64,000 nt of DNA from Haloferax litoreum (GTDB lineage Archaea; Halobacteriota; Halobacteria; Halobacteriales; Haloferacaceae): contig NZ_WKJO01000001.1 of NCBI RefSeq assembly GCF_009674605.1, positions 1,922,001 to 1,986,000 on the forward strand, written 5' to 3'. The notes under the pieces were generated by a model that did no database searches, had not been told where the DNA came from, and worked only from the letters and a program-made list of their open reading frames with translations. The translations under genes were made by a program, and so were the position numbers. This document shows, piece after piece, positions 18,383-27,332 of this stretch (the first letter of the stretch is position 1; the number at the start of each line of letters is the position of its first letter).

Positions 18383-18400
18383 GTACTCGTATCCGAGTAC
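18383..18400. promoter_or_regulatory. perfect inverted repeat between TATA box and ppc start
   Basis: GTACTCG-TATC-CGAGTAC, two perfect 7-base arms with a 4-base centre, ends three bases before the ppc ATG. A TATA-like CTTTTACA sits at about 18370-18377. The repeat lies where a repressor would block initiation, or it could form a hairpin at the extreme 5' end of the transcript. Confidence 0.4.
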
Positions 18401-18403
18401 GAG

Positions 18404-21097
18404 ATGCGATTGCACACCAGAGACGTCAGACAAGACGTTCGCGAGCTTGGGGCGTTGCTCGGGGACGTACTGGAGGCACAGACCTCTACGGCGTCGTTCG
18501 AGACTGTCGAAGAACTTCGGCAGGCGGCCATCGCCTACCGGAAGGGTGAGTCGGGGTCCCGAGAGAAACTCTACGACGTCGTGGGTGACCTCGACCCCGA
18601 ACGCGAGAGTGTCGTCGCCCGCGCGTTCACGACGTACTTCGAACTCATCAACCTCGCCGAAGAGCGTGAGCGTGTTCGGGTCATCCGCGAGGCGTCACAG
18701 GAGGGGTCACTCGCCGACGGGATTCTCGCCACGCTCGACTCCCTCCACGAGGAGGATGTCGACGAAGAACTCCTCGAACGCGTCCTCGAAGATGTCCTCA
18801 TCGAACCGACGTTCACGGCGCACCCGACGGAAGCGCGTCGGAAGACGGTCAAGGCCAAACTCCGCTCGATTGCGAACCGGTTGGAGACGCTCGACGAACG
18901 GCGTCTCACGGACCTCGAAAACGACCAGGAGTGGCGGCACGTCGTCGCCGAGGTGACGAGTCTCTGGCAGACTTCGCAGGTTCGTAACCGGCGGCCGGAA
19001 CCGACCGACGAAGCCCGAAACGTCCAGTGGTACCTCGAGAACATCCTCTTCGACGTGGTCGGTGAAGTGTACGAAGAACTCGAAGAAGAGTTCCACAACG
19101 AGTATCCTGACCTCGACGTGCCGAAACTGTTCGAGTTCCGCTCGTGGGCGGGGTCAGACCGCGACGGCAACCCCTTCGTCACGCCCGAGGTTACGGAAGA
19201 GACACTCGCGCGCCAGCGCAGCGTCGCCCTCGAGAAGTACAGTGATTCCCTCAAGCGTCTCTCCGGTGTGCTGAGTCAGGACGCGACACGAATCGACCCC
19301 GGACACGAACTCGAACGGTCGCTGAAGGCCGACCGTGAACTCCTCCCCGTCGTGGCCGAAGAGGTCGACGAACGGTACCCAGACGAACCGTACCGCCAGA
19401 AACTCAAACTGATGCGCGAACGCCTGCGCCGCATCGAAGACGTTCGGCCGAACGGTTACACGGACGCGAGCGAACTCATGGCCGACCTCGAAGTCATCGA
19501 CACCAGTCTCCGTGGGTGTGGTGCCGAACAGGTCGCCGACGTGTACGTCGAACCGCTGATGCGGCAGGTCGACACCTTCGGCTTCACGCTCGCCAGTCTA
19601 GACCTGCGGGACCACCGGGAGAACCACACGAAGGCGGTTCACGAGGCGCTCTCTCACGAGGGTATCGACTACTACAGTCGGTCCGAAGACGAACGCGTCG
19701 AACTCCTCACCGACGCGATCCTCCAGGACGAACCGATACTCGACCTCGAAGACCCCGGCGACCTCTCGGAGACGTCCGAGCGCGTCCTTCGACTCTTCGA
19801 AAAACTCGGCGAGTGGCAGCGTGAGTACGGTGTCGCCGCCATCGACACCTACTGTATCTCGATGACGGAAGAACCGTCGCACGTCCTCGAAGTGCTCTTC
19901 CTCGCCGACCAGGCGGGGGTCGTCTCCCTCCCGGACCACTGCGGTATCGACGTGGTGCCACTGTTGGAGACCGAGTCCGCGCTCAACGGTGCGCGTCGTA
20001 TCATGGGCACGCTGTTCGAGAACGAGGCCTACGAACAGACACTCGTCGCCCGCAACAACGTCCAGGAGATTATGCTGGGCTACTCGGACTCCAACAAGGA
20101 GAACGGGTTCCTCGCGGCAAACTGGGACCTCTACAAGAACCAGCGTCGCCTCGCCACTATCTGTGACGACTTCGACGTGACGATGCGGTTGTTCCACGGC
20201 CGCGGCGGGTCCATCTCCCGCGGTGGCGGCCCGATGAACGAGGCTATGTTGGCGCTACCGAACGAGACCATCACCGGCCAAATCAAGTTCACCGAACAGG
20301 GCGAAGCAATCGCCGAGAAGTACGCCAACCCGCGTATCGCTGAGCGGAACCTCGAACAGATGCTCAACGCGCAGATTCGCGCTCGGTTGAACGCGATTCG
20401 AAATCCCGAAGAACACGTCCCCGACCGATGGGTCGACGCCATGGACACCATGGCCGCCGCCGCCCGCGCCGAGTACCGTGACCTCCTCGAATCCGACGGG
20501 TTCGTCTCGTACTTCGAGCAGGCGACGCCCATCACGGTCATCGAGGAACTCAACCTCGGGTCTCGCCCGGCATCGCGGTCGGACGAACGGTCCGTCGAGG
20601 ACCTTCGTGCCATCCCGTGGGTGTTCTCGTGGACGCAGTCGCGATGCATCCTCCCCGGGTGGTACTCGCTGGCCGCCGGTGTCAACGCCTACCTCGACGA
20701 CGGCGGTGACATGGAGACGGTTCGCGAGATGTACGACGAGTGGCCGTTCTTCCGGAGTACACTCGACAACGCCGCGATGTCGCTCGCACGGACGGACCTC
20801 GAAATCGCCACCGAGTACGCGAACCTCGCCGACGAGGACCTCCGCGAGGCGTTCTTCCCGCGACTCCAAGCCGAGTACGAAGACGCAGCGAGCCTGATGC
20901 TCGACATCAGTGGCCGGAGCGACCTGCTCAAGCGAGAGTGGCTACAGGAGAGTCTCGAACGGCGGAACCCCTACGTCGACCCGCTGAACCTGCTGCAGAC
21001 GCACCTCTTGGCGCAGACACACCGGACCGACGAAGAAGAACGGACCCTGCGGCTCACCGTCAAAGGAATCGCCGCCGGGATGAAAAACACGGGCTGA
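18404..21097 (+). CDS. ppc: phosphoenolpyruvate carboxylase
   Basis: 897-aa bacterial-type PEP carboxylase making oxaloacetate from PEP and bicarbonate to refill the citric acid cycle. Catalytic His is in FTAHPTEARRKTV (near residue 145). Other fixed points are GSDRDGNPFVTPEVT, the lysine-bearing MLGYSDSNKENGF, the mobile loop FHGRGGSISRGGGP and the C-terminal MKNTG that closes over the active site. Full length. The ATG at 18404 is chosen because the upstream in-frame codons start with GTG and cross the likely TATA box and inverted repeat. It stands alone and diverges from the Rieske gene. Confidence 0.97.
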   Translation: MRLHTRDVRQDVRELGALLGDVLEAQTSTASFETVEELRQAAIAYRKGESGSREKLYDVVGDLDPERESVVARAFTTYFELINLAEERERVRVIREASQEGSLADGILATLDSLHEEDVDEELLERVLEDVLIEPTFTAHPTEARRKTVKAKLRSIANRLETLDERRLTDLENDQEWRHVVAEVTSLWQTSQVRNRRPEPTDEARNVQWYLENILFDVVGEVYEELEEEFHNEYPDLDVPKLFEFRSWAGSDRDGNPFVTPEVTEETLARQRSVALEKYSDSLKRLSGVLSQDATRIDPGHELERSLKADRELLPVVAEEVDERYPDEPYRQKLKLMRERLRRIEDVRPNGYTDASELMADLEVIDTSLRGCGAEQVADVYVEPLMRQVDTFGFTLASLDLRDHRENHTKAVHEALSHEGIDYYSRSEDERVELLTDAILQDEPILDLEDPGDLSETSERVLRLFEKLGEWQREYGVAAIDTYCISMTEEPSHVLEVLFLADQAGVVSLPDHCGIDVVPLLETESALNGARRIMGTLFENEAYEQTLVARNNVQEIMLGYSDSNKENGFLAANWDLYKNQRRLATICDDFDVTMRLFHGRGGSISRGGGPMNEAMLALPNETITGQIKFTEQGEAIAEKYANPRIAERNLEQMLNAQIRARLNAIRNPEEHVPDRWVDAMDTMAAAARAEYRDLLESDGFVSYFEQATPITVIEELNLGSRPASRSDERSVEDLRAIPWVFSWTQSRCILPGWYSLAAGVNAYLDDGGDMETVREMYDEWPFFRSTLDNAAMSLARTDLEIATEYANLADEDLREAFFPRLQAEYEDAASLMLDISGRSDLLKREWLQESLERRNPYVDPLNLLQTHLLAQTHRTDEEERTLRLTVKGIAAGMKNTG

Positions 21098-21145
21098 GTC
21101 GACGTCCTCGGCCCCCACCGAGTCCGTCGGCCCGTTCGCAGACCG

Positions 21146-21313
21146 TTACGCGCGCCGCAGGTCGTACGGGTTCGAACAGACCGGACAGGTCTGCCGCGCG
21201 ACACGGTATTCGCTCTTCAGTCGTTGCCGCACGCCGTCGAAGTCGGCGTCACCCTCGTATCTCGATTCGACTTGCTGTCCACAGTGTGGGCACACCACCA
21301 CCACCGTCGCCAT
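21146..21313 (-). CDS. 55-residue mini zinc-finger protein
   Basis: Small protein with two Cys pairs, CPHC near residue 8 and CPVC near residue 44, separated by a 32-residue charged helix (RQRLKSEYRVARQ); the four Cys would bind one zinc ion. It ends NPYDLRRA. TAAACATATATG on the minus strand (about 21339-21350) is a good TATA box about 31 bases before the ATG at 21313. Haloarchaea carry many such one- or two-CPxC mini proteins; roles range from RNA or DNA binding to regulation. The target cannot be inferred, and the function is unknown. Confidence 0.75.
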   Translation of the reverse strand: MATVVVVCPHCGQQVESRYEGDADFDGVRQRLKSEYRVARQTCPVCSNPYDLRRA

Positions 21314-21416
21314 ATTCGATGGTTAGCGACGACTCGTCATATATGTTTACCCAGATTGTGAACGCCTCGCACACAGTGACACAGTGTGCCGAAAAGTCGA
21401 CTCACACGGCGTCTAA

Positions 21417-21441
21417 ACTTCGAATTAGATTTAGTCGAAGT
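21417..21441. repeat. inverted repeat in intergenic gap
   Basis: ACTTCGA and TCGAAGT (7-base perfect arms) flank an AT-rich centre (ATTAGATTTAG) in the 222-base gap between the aldo-keto reductase stop and the mini zinc-finger promoter. It could be a terminator stem for the minus-strand reductase transcript or an operator. No further evidence. Confidence 0.25.
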
Positions 21442-21536
21442 CCCCGGTTTCAGACCTGATTCGACGGGTGACGCCGGTCGAACCATGATAAATCAAGTCC
21501 GCGTTTCACTGACTCTTTTCAACCTGCCTTGTTCTC

Positions 21537-22337
21537 TCAGATTTGGTTCCACGGTGCGTCGTCGAAGTCGACGATGCGGTGGTCGTTCTCGATGGCGTCG
21601 ATGGTCTCGATATCGTCGTCGTCCAGTTCGAGTTCGAGGGCGGCGAAGTTGTCGCGGATGTGCTCGGGCGACGCCGCCTTCGGGATGGCAGTCGAACCCT
21701 TCGCCATAACCCACGCGAGCGACACCTGCGCGGGAGACACGTCGTGTTTGGTGGCGATTTCGACGATGGCGTCGTTCTCGGCAACCTTGTTGCGCGCGAT
21801 GGGTGAGTAGGCGACGAGGTGGTGGTCGTACTCGTCGGCGAGTGCCCGGAGTTCTTCTTGCGGCAGAAGCGGGTGCATCTCGACTTGATGCGCGAACACG
21901 GGTGCGTCGAGTTTCTCGATGGCTTCTTCGAGTTGGTCGGGGCGGAAGTTGCTCAGGCCGACGTGGTCGACGACGCCCTCGTCGACGAGTTCGTCGAGGG
22001 CGGAGAGGGTTCCGTCGGGGTCGTAGGTGTTCAGCGGCCAGTGGACGTACAGCAGGTCGATGGTGTCGACGCCGAGTCGCTCGGCGGACTCGCGAGCGGT
22101 CTGAAGCGCGTCGTCGTAGGCGAGGTTCCCGGGCTTGAGTTTCGTCGCCACGAACACGTCGTCGATAGCCACGTCGGACTCAGCGAGAGCCTCGCCGACG
22201 TACTCCTCGTTATCGTACATCTGGGCCGTGTCGATGCTGCGATACCCAACGTCGAGGGCGGTGGTGACGGCGTTCACACACTCGTCGCGGTCTTCGAGTT
22301 TGTAGGTCCCGAAGCCGAGTTGGGGAAAGTCCTTCAT
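21537..22337 (-). CDS. aldo/keto reductase
   Basis: 266-aa TIM-barrel oxidoreductase of the AKR superfamily, expected to use NADPH to reduce aldehydes or ketones. The catalytic tetrad is visible as Asp in SIDTAQMYDNE, Tyr in MYDNEEYVG, Lys in VATKLKPG and His in YVHWPLNTY. The NADP-binding end is AIPKAASPEHIRDN. Size and pattern match prokaryotic 2,5-diketo-gluconate reductase-like enzymes; the substrate is open. The ATG at 22337 begins MKDFPQLGFGTYKL, the family's usual N-terminus. It diverges from the acetyltransferase gene with 88 bases between. Confidence 0.93.
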   Translation of the reverse strand: MKDFPQLGFGTYKLEDRDECVNAVTTALDVGYRSIDTAQMYDNEEYVGEALAESDVAIDDVFVATKLKPGNLAYDDALQTARESAERLGVDTIDLLYVHWPLNTYDPDGTLSALDELVDEGVVDHVGLSNFRPDQLEEAIEKLDAPVFAHQVEMHPLLPQEELRALADEYDHHLVAYSPIARNKVAENDAIVEIATKHDVSPAQVSLAWVMAKGSTAIPKAASPEHIRDNFAALELELDDDDIETIDAIENDHRIVDFDDAPWNQI

Positions 22338-22425
22338 ACGCGAGTACACTCGTGGGAGTGGCTCAAGTCCTGCGGTTGCGGAACTCCGTGGCCACACTTA
22401 GGTCTCTCCCGCTAGTTGTCGAACT

Positions 22426-22983
22426 ATGCCCTCTGAGAAAGAGAAGATGCTCGCGGGTGAGTTGTACGACGCGAGCGACCCGGAACTCGTCGCCGAACGT
22501 GAGCGCGCGCGGAGACTCACGCACCTGTTCAACGATACCGACGAGACGGAGATGGAACGGCGCGAGGAACTCGTCCGCGAGTTGTTCGGCGAGGTGGGCG
22601 AGACGTTCGAAATCGAACCGACGTTCCGCTGTGACTACGGCTACAATATCAGCGTCGGCGAGAACTTCTTCGCCAACTTCGACTGCACCTTCCTCGACGT
22701 CTGTCCCATCACTATCGGCGACAACGCCCAACTCGCGCCGAGCGTCCACATCTACACTGCGACGCATCCACTCGATGCGGCGGAGCGAATCAAAGGCCCA
22801 GAGTCGGGTGAACCGGTCACCATCGGCGACAACGCGTGGCTCGGCGGGCAGTCTGTCATCACCCCCGGCGTGACCATCGGCGACGACGTGGTGGTCGCCT
22901 CGGGGGCAGTCGTGACGAAAGACGTGCCCGACAGTGTGGTCGTGGGTGGGAACCCCGCGCAAGTCATCAAGAAACTCGATTGA
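22426..22983 (+). CDS. hexapeptide-repeat sugar O-acetyltransferase
   Basis: 185-aa left-handed beta-helix enzyme of the maltose/galactoside acetyltransferase (LacA/Maa) group, moving acetyl from acetyl-CoA to a sugar hydroxyl. The N-terminal [21 protein letters not shown] is the Maa domain signature and the catalytic His lies in [10 protein letters not shown]. Hexapeptide turns follow ([37 protein letters not shown]), ending [16 protein letters not shown] at about 22397 gives a TATA box 27 bases before the ATG, suggesting a leaderless transcript. It could detoxify non-metabolised sugars. Confidence 0.92.
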   Translation: MPSEKEKMLAGELYDASDPELVAERERARRLTHLFNDTDETEMERREELVRELFGEVGETFEIEPTFRCDYGYNISVGENFFANFDCTFLDVCPITIGDNAQLAPSVHIYTATHPLDAAERIKGPESGEPVTIGDNAWLGGQSVITPGVTIGDDVVVASGAVVTKDVPDSVVVGGNPAQVIKKLD

Positions 22984-23091
22984 CCCAGTCGGTCGTCGTC
23001 ACGCGATTCCTCAGATATCGGCCATGTGCGGCCGCATGGCACACGATGATGGCTCCGAAATCGTTTTGAAGTACGCTCGCACACGGTCAGT

Positions 23092-24741
23092 ATGCCGACG
23101 GACGAATACGACCCAGAGATGGGGCGCAAGTTCATTTTCGTAACCGGGGGTGTCATGTCCGGCCTCGGGAAGGGTATCACGGCCGCGAGCACCGGCCGAC
23201 TCCTGAAGAATGCCGGGTTCGACGTCACCGCAGTCAAAATCGACCCGTATCTGAACGTCGACGCGGGCACGATGAACCCGTACGAACACGGCGAAGTGTA
23301 CGTGTTGAAAGACGGCGCAGAAGTCGACCTCGACCTCGGGAACTACGAGCGGTTCCTGGGCATCGACATGACCGCCGACCACAACATCACGACGGGCAAG
23401 ACCTACCAGCACGTCATCCAGAAGGAGCGCGCGGGTGACTACCTCGGCAAGACGGTCCAGATTATCCCGCACGTCACCGAGGACATCAAGCGTCGCATCC
23501 GCGAGGCGGCCGAGGGGACCGACGTGTGTATCGTCGAAGTCGGCGGCACCGTCGGCGACATCGAGTCCATGCCGTTCCTCGAAGCGCTCCGCCAGTTCGC
23601 CTCCGAGGAAGAAGACGGCGACGTGCTCTTCACCCACGTGACGCTCGTCCCGTACTCGAAGAACGGCGAGCAGAAGACGAAGCCGACACAGCACTCGGTC
23701 AAGGAACTCCGGAGTATCGGTCTGCAACCCGACATCCTCGTCGGGCGCGCCGACGACAAACTCGAACCGGAGACGAAGCACAAGATTGCGCAGTTCTGTG
23801 ACGTGCCGGACGCCGCCGTCTTCTCGAACCCCGACGTTCCGGACATCTACCACGTCCCGCTGATGGTCGAAGAAGAGGGTCTCGACGAGTACGTGATGGA
23901 GCGTCTTGGCATCACCGACGAAGCACTCCCGAAAGCGGAACGCGACAACCGCTGGCGCGAGCTCGTCACCGCCGAGCGCACCGGGTCCGTCGACATCGCG
24001 CTCGTCGGCAAGTACGCCCTCGAAGACGCGTACATGTCTATCCACGAGGCGCTCAAGCACGCCGGCATCGAGTGCGGCGTCGACGTGAACACCCTCTGGG
24101 TCGACGCCGACGAGATGGACGACAAACACGAAGCACGCCTGAAGGAGGCAGACGGCATCGTCGTCCCCGGCGGCTTCGGGTCGCGTGGTACCGACGGCAA
24201 GATAGATGCGATCCGCTACGCCCGCGAGAACGACGTTCCGTTCCTCGGCCTCTGTCTCGGATTCCAGATGGCCGTCGTCGAACAGGCACGCAACGTTCTC
24301 GGCCACGAAGGGGCCCAGTCGACCGAACTCGACGCCGACACGCCCTACCCCGTAATCGACCTGCTCCCCGAGCAGTACGAAGTCAACGATATGGGTGGGA
24401 CGATGCGCCTCGGTGCACACGAGACCGACATCACGGCCGGTAGCCTCGCAGAAGCGGTTTACGGCGACACCTCCTGTACGGAGCGTCACCGCCACCGCTA
24501 CGAGGTGAATCCCGAACTCATCGACGAGCTCGAATCCGAGAGCCTCCGATTCTCCGGACGCGCCGAGAACCGCATGGAGATTCTCGAACTGACTAACCAC
24601 CCGTTCTTCCTCGGAACGCAGTTCCACCCCGAGTTCCGCTCTCGCCCCGACCGAGCGAGTCCACCGTTCGTGGGCTTCCTCCGGGGCGTCCTCGGCGAAC
24701 TCGACGCGCGTGAACTCGACAACGAAGAGGTGACCGTATAA
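23092..24741 (+). CDS. pyrG: CTP synthase
   Basis: 549-aa amidotransferase making CTP from UTP, ATP and glutamine. The synthetase P-loop is [15 protein letters not shown] near residue 20. Further synthetase landmarks are [19 protein letters not shown] and [11 protein letters not shown]. The C-terminal class I glutaminase has its nucleophile Cys in [11 protein letters not shown] and the His/Glu pair in GTQFHPEF. Full length. Its last base is the first base of the guaAb ATG (TAATG), so translation is coupled to GMP synthase: pyrimidine and purine nucleotide amination in one operon. A TATA-like TTTTGAA lies at about 23064. Confidence 0.98.
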   Translation: MPTDEYDPEMGRKFIFVTGGVMSGLGKGITAASTGRLLKNAGFDVTAVKIDPYLNVDAGTMNPYEHGEVYVLKDGAEVDLDLGNYERFLGIDMTADHNITTGKTYQHVIQKERAGDYLGKTVQIIPHVTEDIKRRIREAAEGTDVCIVEVGGTVGDIESMPFLEALRQFASEEEDGDVLFTHVTLVPYSKNGEQKTKPTQHSVKELRSIGLQPDILVGRADDKLEPETKHKIAQFCDVPDAAVFSNPDVPDIYHVPLMVEEEGLDEYVMERLGITDEALPKAERDNRWRELVTAERTGSVDIALVGKYALEDAYMSIHEALKHAGIECGVDVNTLWVDADEMDDKHEARLKEADGIVVPGGFGSRGTDGKIDAIRYARENDVPFLGLCLGFQMAVVEQARNVLGHEGAQSTELDADTPYPVIDLLPEQYEVNDMGGTMRLGAHETDITAGSLAEAVYGDTSCTERHRHRYEVNPELIDELESESLRFSGRAENRMEILELTNHPFFLGTQFHPEFRSRPDRASPPFVGFLRGVLGELDARELDNEEVTV

Positions 24742-25658
24742 TGGTAGACGTAGACACATTCATCGAAGAAGCGAAAGAATCGATTCGCGACCAAATCGGC
24801 GACGAACACGCTATCATCGCCCTCTCGGGCGGTGTCGACTCCTCCGTCGCTGCGACCCTCGCCTACGAAGCAGTCGGTGAGCAACTCACGCCGGTCTACG
24901 TGGACACCGGTCTGATGCGGAAAGGCGAGACCGAACAGATTGCAGAGACGTTCTCCTTCATGGAGAGTCTCCGCGTCGTCGACGCCGAAGAACGGTTCTT
25001 CGACGCTCTCGAAGGCGTCGTGGACCCCGAAGAAAAGCGCGCCGTCATCGGCGAGCAGTTCATCCGCGAGTTCGAACGCGAGGCGAAAGACACCGACGCC
25101 GAGTACCTCGTTCAGGGGACCATCTACCCCGACCGCATCGAGTCCGAAGGGAACATCAAGTCCCACCACAACGTCGGCGGTCTGCCGGACGTCGTGGACT
25201 TCGAGGGCATCGTCGAACCCGTCCGTGACCTCTACAAAGACGAAGTCCGCGAGGTCGCACGCGCCCTCGGCCTCGAATCCATCATCGCCGAGCGTATGCC
25301 GTTCCCCGGTCCGGGCCTCGCCGTCCGCGTCCTCGGCGAAGTCACGCCCGAGAAGGTCCAGGTGGCCCGCGAGGCGTGTCACATCGTCGAAGACGAGACC
25401 GAGAAGCACGACCCGTGGCAGGCGTTCGCCGCCGTCATCGGCAAGGGAACCGGCGTCAAGGGTGACAACCGCGTCCACGGATGGATCGTCTCTGTCCGGT
25501 CTGTGGAGTCGCGCGACGGCATGACCGCCCGCGCACAGGAACTCCCGTGGGACACCCTCCAGCGCATCCAGTCGCGTATCACCGGCACGAACGAGAACGT
25601 CGCCCGCGTCGTCTACGACGTGACCCACAAACCACCGGCGACCATCGAGTACGAATGA
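24741..25658 (+). CDS. guaAb: GMP synthase, ATP-pyrophosphatase subunit B
   Basis: 305-aa synthetase half of GMP synthase, converting XMP to GMP using ammonia from a separate glutaminase subunit, the usual archaeal arrangement. The PP-loop is [13 protein letters not shown] near residue 24. XMP/ATP contacts include the HHNVGGLP region and [11 protein letters not shown], and the protein ends in the family's PPATIEYE. No GuaA glutaminase gene is in the window. It sits between pyrG and a DUF7126 gene with one-base and four-base overlaps. Confidence 0.97.
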   Translation: MVDVDTFIEEAKESIRDQIGDEHAIIALSGGVDSSVAATLAYEAVGEQLTPVYVDTGLMRKGETEQIAETFSFMESLRVVDAEERFFDALEGVVDPEEKRAVIGEQFIREFEREAKDTDAEYLVQGTIYPDRIESEGNIKSHHNVGGLPDVVDFEGIVEPVRDLYKDEVREVARALGLESIIAERMPFPGPGLAVRVLGEVTPEKVQVAREACHIVEDETEKHDPWQAFAAVIGKGTGVKGDNRVHGWIVSVRSVESRDGMTARAQELPWDTLQRIQSRITGTNENVARVVYDVTHKPPATIEYE

Positions 25659-25975
25659 CGACGGCAATCGTCGCGGGGACGGACCCCGACGGACTCGGTG
25701 AAGCACTCGAAGCAGAAGGTGCGACGGTCGTTCGCGTCGTCGGCATCGCGTCGGCCGATTCGCTCGGCGAAGCGGGCATCGACGACGCGGACCTGCTCGT
25801 CCTCACCGACATGGACGACGCGACGGCTATCTCGGTGGCGAAAGAGGTCAACCCGGACGTTCGCGTCGTCACCTACTCGCGCGACTCCCTCCCGGAGTTC
25901 GCAAAAGGGCAGGCTGACCTCGCCGTCGACCCCGAACTCCTCGGCGTCGACGTCGTCGCCGAAGAACTCGTCTGA
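25655..25975 (+). CDS. DUF7126-type small Rossmann-like protein, 106 aa
   Basis: Short acidic alpha/beta protein. Alternating strands and helices ([63 protein letters not shown]) resemble a truncated Rossmann or receiver-like fold. It ends in a helix naming a residual [19 protein letters not shown]-like tail. It overlaps the guaAb stop by four bases (ATGA), so it is the third member of the pyrG operon. Haloarchaeal homologues are often labelled CTP synthetase in databases, apparently from neighbourhood only; it has none of that enzyme's motifs. A small regulatory or channel-like partner is possible. Confidence 0.8.
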   Translation: MTTAIVAGTDPDGLGEALEAEGATVVRVVGIASADSLGEAGIDDADLLVLTDMDDATAISVAKEVNPDVRVVTYSRDSLPEFAKGQADLAVDPELLGVDVVAEELV

Positions 25976-26487
25976 ATCGGTCGCCAGCGACTGACCGTCG
26001 GTACGGCCGCGTCGCGGGCAGTTTTCGCCCGTGAACACCGGTTTTTTCGTCCATCACAGGCGAGACTTTTCGTCCATCACCGGCGGGACGGTCCACCCGC
26101 AAGTGGGCGCGTCGACGCCACGAAACCACCGTCGCCGTGAATTCACCGAGATTCGCCGACGACCAGCAGACAGCGACGCATTTTTTCGCCGAAATTCGCC
26201 GAAATCCGAGTCGAATTGCGACCACTCACCGGGTACCGAGTGCAATCCAGCACAGCGATTTCCACCCTTCAATACCGCGGCGTCCACAGGCCAGAGTGCC
26301 GCGACGCGCCGGGCGGCCATCCACTCCACCATCTCCTCTGTCCGGCACGTCGTGGGCCACGGCCCTCACGGGTCGCGTACGACCATTCCCCCTTCGGACC
26401 CCACACCGAACGGGTGACACAGATGCACTGCCGTCCGACGAATCGAGACGGCATCCGAGACGACACAGACGATACACGAACACACCA
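25976..26487. other. 512-base gene-free stretch with short repeats
   Basis: No convincing gene on either strand: the open frames here have no recognisable domain and a repeat period that is not a multiple of three. It contains tandem 23-base repeats (26044-26089, separate entry) and, near 26181-26206, two close copies of CGCCGAAAT. The right end must hold the promoter of the DUF4382 lipoprotein gene. Confidence 0.45.
26044..26089. repeat. 23-base tandem repeat, two copies plus a degenerate third
   Basis: Units 26044-26066 and 26067-26089 begin TTTTCGTCCATCAC and differ at only two positions. A weaker, 22-base relative (26022-26043, beginning TTTTCGCCC) directly precedes them. The units lie downstream of the pyrG operon stop and could be protein-binding sites or slippage products. 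Confidence 0.6.
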
Positions 26488-27099
26488 ATGACACTGAATC
26501 GCCGCGAATTCGTCAATACCGCCGCTGGAATCGCCGCTGTGAGTAGCGTCGGAATCGCCGGGTGTATGGGAACCGCGTCCGCGAAGACCGGGACACTGTC
26601 GACGCGCGTGAGCGACCGCCCCGGAGACATCGACGACTTCGAATCGTGCTTCGTGACGCTCTCGACTATCCGCATCAAACCGGCCGACAGCGAGGTGAAA
26701 GAACTAGACGCCGGCGATACCGAAGTCGACCTCGTCGACCTCCAAGGCGACGCGTCGGCACTCGTCGCAGACACCGAAGTCGAGGCGGGAGACTACGAGT
26801 ACCTCCAGTTGGACGTGAGCGACACCGACGCCACGCTCACCGACGGGTCCGACGCGACGGTCGAAGTCCCCGGGTCGGCACCGCTGAAATTCGAGCAGTC
26901 GTTCGAAGTCAGGGCCGACGAGACGACGACGTTCACGGCCGACTTCACACCGGTCCAGACCGGAAACGCGGGAAAGTACGTCATCCAACCCGTCGCCGAC
27001 GAGGTTTCTGTCGTCTACGAGTCCGAAGAGACCACGACGACTGAATCGGCGTCGACGAACACGACGACAGCGTCCACGAACACCACCACGACCGAGTAA
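26488..27099 (+). CDS. DUF4382 lipoprotein, Tat-exported
   Basis: 203-aa secreted protein. The N-terminus LNRREFVNTAAGIAAV is a Tat signal with lipobox IAGC near residue 29. The mature part begins TGTLSTRVSDRPGDIDDF and contains CFVTLSTIRI, the hallmark of DUF4382, a beta-sandwich domain of unknown function found on archaeal and bacterial surfaces. The last 25 residues are Thr/Ser/Glu-rich (TTTTESASTNTTTAS), a likely O- or N-glycosylated stalk; NTT is a candidate N-glycosylation sequon. It stands alone in a repeat-bearing gap. Confidence 0.85.
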   Translation: MTLNRREFVNTAAGIAAVSSVGIAGCMGTASAKTGTLSTRVSDRPGDIDDFESCFVTLSTIRIKPADSEVKELDAGDTEVDLVDLQGDASALVADTEVEAGDYEYLQLDVSDTDATLTDGSDATVEVPGSAPLKFEQSFEVRADETTTFTADFTPVQTGNAGKYVIQPVADEVSVVYESEETTTTESASTNTTTASTNTTTTE

Positions 27100-27332
27100 C
27101 CTCCAGGTTCACGAGCCAGAACACCGCTGACGCCCATCCCTCCACTCCCGGTGTCGTCCCCTCACGCACCGGCCCGCGTGGTCTCCGCTGACACGCCCCC
27201 GTTTCGGCCCACCGACCCACTCTTGTTTCACTCGCTGTTCTCTGACTCAATCGCACGACTGCGCGGCCCGATGGCGGCCCGCGTTGCCATGGTCGCAACT
27301 CCCTTTATCAGTGACCACCGACTTCCGGTGAC

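Noticed and set aside
23011-24759. 582-codon minus-strand frame opposite pyrG
   Set aside because: Antisense of CTP synthase; no domain recognisable.
26022-26089. Short repeats considered as a CRISPR array
   Set aside because: Units are directly joined with no spacers and no cas genes are near.
25976-26487. Open frames of about 90-130 codons in the repeat-bearing gap
   Set aside because: They cross 23-base repeats with a non-triplet period and lack any recognisable motif.
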